Shown: piece after piece, positions 4,395 to 5,428 of the stretch | Layout: every line of letters begins with the position of its first letter | Position numbering within the stretch: position 1 is the first letter of the stretch | Origin: Methanomassiliicoccaceae archaeon | Lineage (GTDB): Archaea > Thermoplasmatota > Thermoplasmata > Methanomassiliicoccales > Methanomethylophilaceae | Reading direction: 5' to 3' | Assembly (NCBI GenBank): GCA_009778265.1 | Contig: WRKA01000118.1 | Location: 1-5,428, forward strand | DNA length: 5,428 bases | The notes under the pieces: generated by a model | What the model saw: the letters and a program-made list of their open reading frames with translations, nothing else | Told to the model about the DNA's origin: nothing | Databases searched by the model: none | Made by a program: the position numbers and the translations under genes

Positions 4395-5428
4395 ATGAGC
4401 AAGGTGCTGATATGCGTAGCGTGGCCTTACGCCAACGGAACGATACATCTGGGTCACATGGCCGGTTCCCTTCTGCCGCCGGATATATTCAACCGTTACA
4501 ACAGATTGAAAGGCAACGAGGTGCTGATGGTATCCGGGTCCGACCAGCACGGGACCCCGATAACGGTGACCGCGGAAAAGGAGAACAGTACCCCGATCGA
4601 TGTGGCGGAAAGATTTCATAACATCAATAAAAAGGCGATAGAGGACATGAGGATAGAATTCTCTCTGTTCACGAAGACACACACCGACAATCATCGCGAT
4701 GTCGTACAGGACATATTTACCGTTCTTCTGAAAAAAGGACTGCTGTTCAAGAAAGAGACGATGCAGTACTTTTGTAATAACTGCAGCAGATTCCTTCCCG
4801 ACAGATACGTGGAAGGCGTCTGTCCGGTATGCGGTTCCGAAGATACAAGGAGCGATCAGTGCGATTCCTGCGGAACGACGTTCGAAACAGGCGACCTGAA
4901 AGATCCGAAATGCGTTCACTGCGGAACGTCGCCGGAGATAAAGGGAACGGAACATTTCTTCATCCGTTTAAGTTCGTTCCGCGACGACCTTCTGAAGTAT
5001 CTCGAGGACAAGGGATACTGGAGATCGAATGTACAGACATTCACCACCAACTGGTTAAAGGACGAACTCAAGGACAGGCCGATAACGAGGGATATGAAAT
5101 GGGGTATACCCGTGCCGGCGGAAGGTTACGATGATAAAGTGATATACGTATGGTTCGAGGCGGTCATCGGATACCTGAGCGCTTCCAAGGAGTATTCGAA
5201 GATCACAGGCAGACCGGACCTGTGGAAAGAGTATTGGTGCGATAACGAAGTGAAACATTATTACTTCTTAGGAAAAGATAACATTCCGTTCCATTCGATA
5301 ATATGGCCGTCGATACTCATGGGGTACGGTTCTCTGAATTTACCGTACGATATCCCGGCGAACGAATATCTGACGTTCAAAGGCGGAAAACTTTCGAAGA
5401 GCCGCGGAGGCGCGATCGATATTCCCAG
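4395..5428 (+). CDS. metG: Methionyl-tRNA synthetase, archaeal type (3' partial)
   Basis: The first 344 residues of a class I aminoacyl-tRNA synthetase that charges tRNA-Met with methionine in the cytoplasm. The frame runs off the window end. The start is unambiguous: the ATG directly follows an in-frame TAA at 4392-4394. The Rossmann core begins ICVAWPYANGTIHLGH with the HIGH-type motif HLGH at 18-21, then SGSDQHG at 47-53. The connective peptide holds four CxxC pairs (C127/C130, C143/C146, C156/C159, C173/C176), which make two zinc knuckles. YVWFEAVIGY at 251-260 corresponds to the conserved WFDA-x-x-GY methionine-pocket segment. The KMSKS loop reads KLSKS at 332-336, with Leu for the usual Met. 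The anticodon-binding domain and any C-terminal tRNA-binding extension lie beyond the window. It is 39 bp downstream of the MATE gene, probably with its own promoter. Confidence 0.97.
   Translation, partial: MSKVLICVAWPYANGTIHLGHMAGSLLPPDIFNRYNRLKGNEVLMVSGSDQHGTPITVTAEKENSTPIDVAERFHNINKKAIEDMRIEFSLFTKTHTDNHRDVVQDIFTVLLKKGLLFKKETMQYFCNNCSRFLPDRYVEGVCPVCGSEDTRSDQCDSCGTTFETGDLKDPKCVHCGTSPEIKGTEHFFIRLSSFRDDLLKYLEDKGYWRSNVQTFTTNWLKDELKDRPITRDMKWGIPVPAEGYDDKVIYVWFEAVIGYLSASKEYSKITGRPDLWKEYWCDNEVKHYYFLGKDNIPFHSIIWPSILMGYGSLNLPYDIPANEYLTFKGGKLSKSRGGAIDIP

Noticed and set aside
3353..4621. A 422-codon open frame on the plus strand overlapping the MATE and metG genes
   Set aside because: It is rich in Arg, Asp, Gly and His, with no hydrophobic core or recognisable domain. 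It runs in another frame of two clearly identified genes and crosses their boundary. It is a compositional shadow.
4161..4955. A 264-codon open frame on the minus strand opposite the end of the MATE gene and the start of metG
   Set aside because: It has no family resemblance and is antisense to two genes with strong motif support. It spans a promoter region and has shadow-like composition.

Overview
The window comes from an archaeon. It encodes ABCE1 (Rli1), a ribosome-recycling ATPase found in archaea and eukaryotes but not bacteria. Several genes are preceded by TATA-like boxes about 25 bp upstream of a start codon with no strong Shine-Dalgarno, as expected for archaeal leaderless transcription. 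The methionyl-tRNA synthetase has the two-zinc-knuckle archaeal form. Together with the EFR1-type flavodoxin/ferredoxin tail and the protein sequences, this suggests a methanogenic or anaerobic euryarchaeon, possibly of the Thermoplasmatota (Methanomassiliicoccales-like). The lineage is inferred from general resemblance only.

Layout, left to right. At 1-165 (+) is the end of an EFR1-type ferredoxin protein. Converging on it with only 18 bp between the stop codons is the complete ABCE1 gene (1956-184, -). A divergent promoter region (1957-2065) separates ABCE1 from a small acidic protein of unknown function (2066-2446, +). The apparent C-terminus of that gene looks frameshifted: a coding-like tail continues in the next frame to 2495. 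Next comes a 105-residue protein with a C-terminal helix-turn-helix (2527-2844, +). A perfect 6+4+6 inverted repeat lies between its TATA box and its start codon. After a gap holding another TATA box is a MATE-family multidrug efflux transporter (about 2964-4355, +). The window ends inside metG, methionyl-tRNA synthetase (4395 to beyond 5428, +).

Four of the six genes can be named with good confidence: the EFR1 tail, ABCE1, MATE and MetRS. Two of these, ABCE1 and MetRS, are translation housekeeping genes. The accessory interest lies in 2066-2963: two small proteins I do not recognise, one with an apparent frame shift and one with an operator-like promoter, placed just upstream of a drug or metabolite exporter. 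The simplest model is a small self-repressing DNA-binding protein, possibly also acting on the MATE gene, but nothing in the sequence proves that link. No RNA genes, CRISPR arrays, insertion sequences or long repeats were seen, and no stretch over 300 bases lacks a gene.
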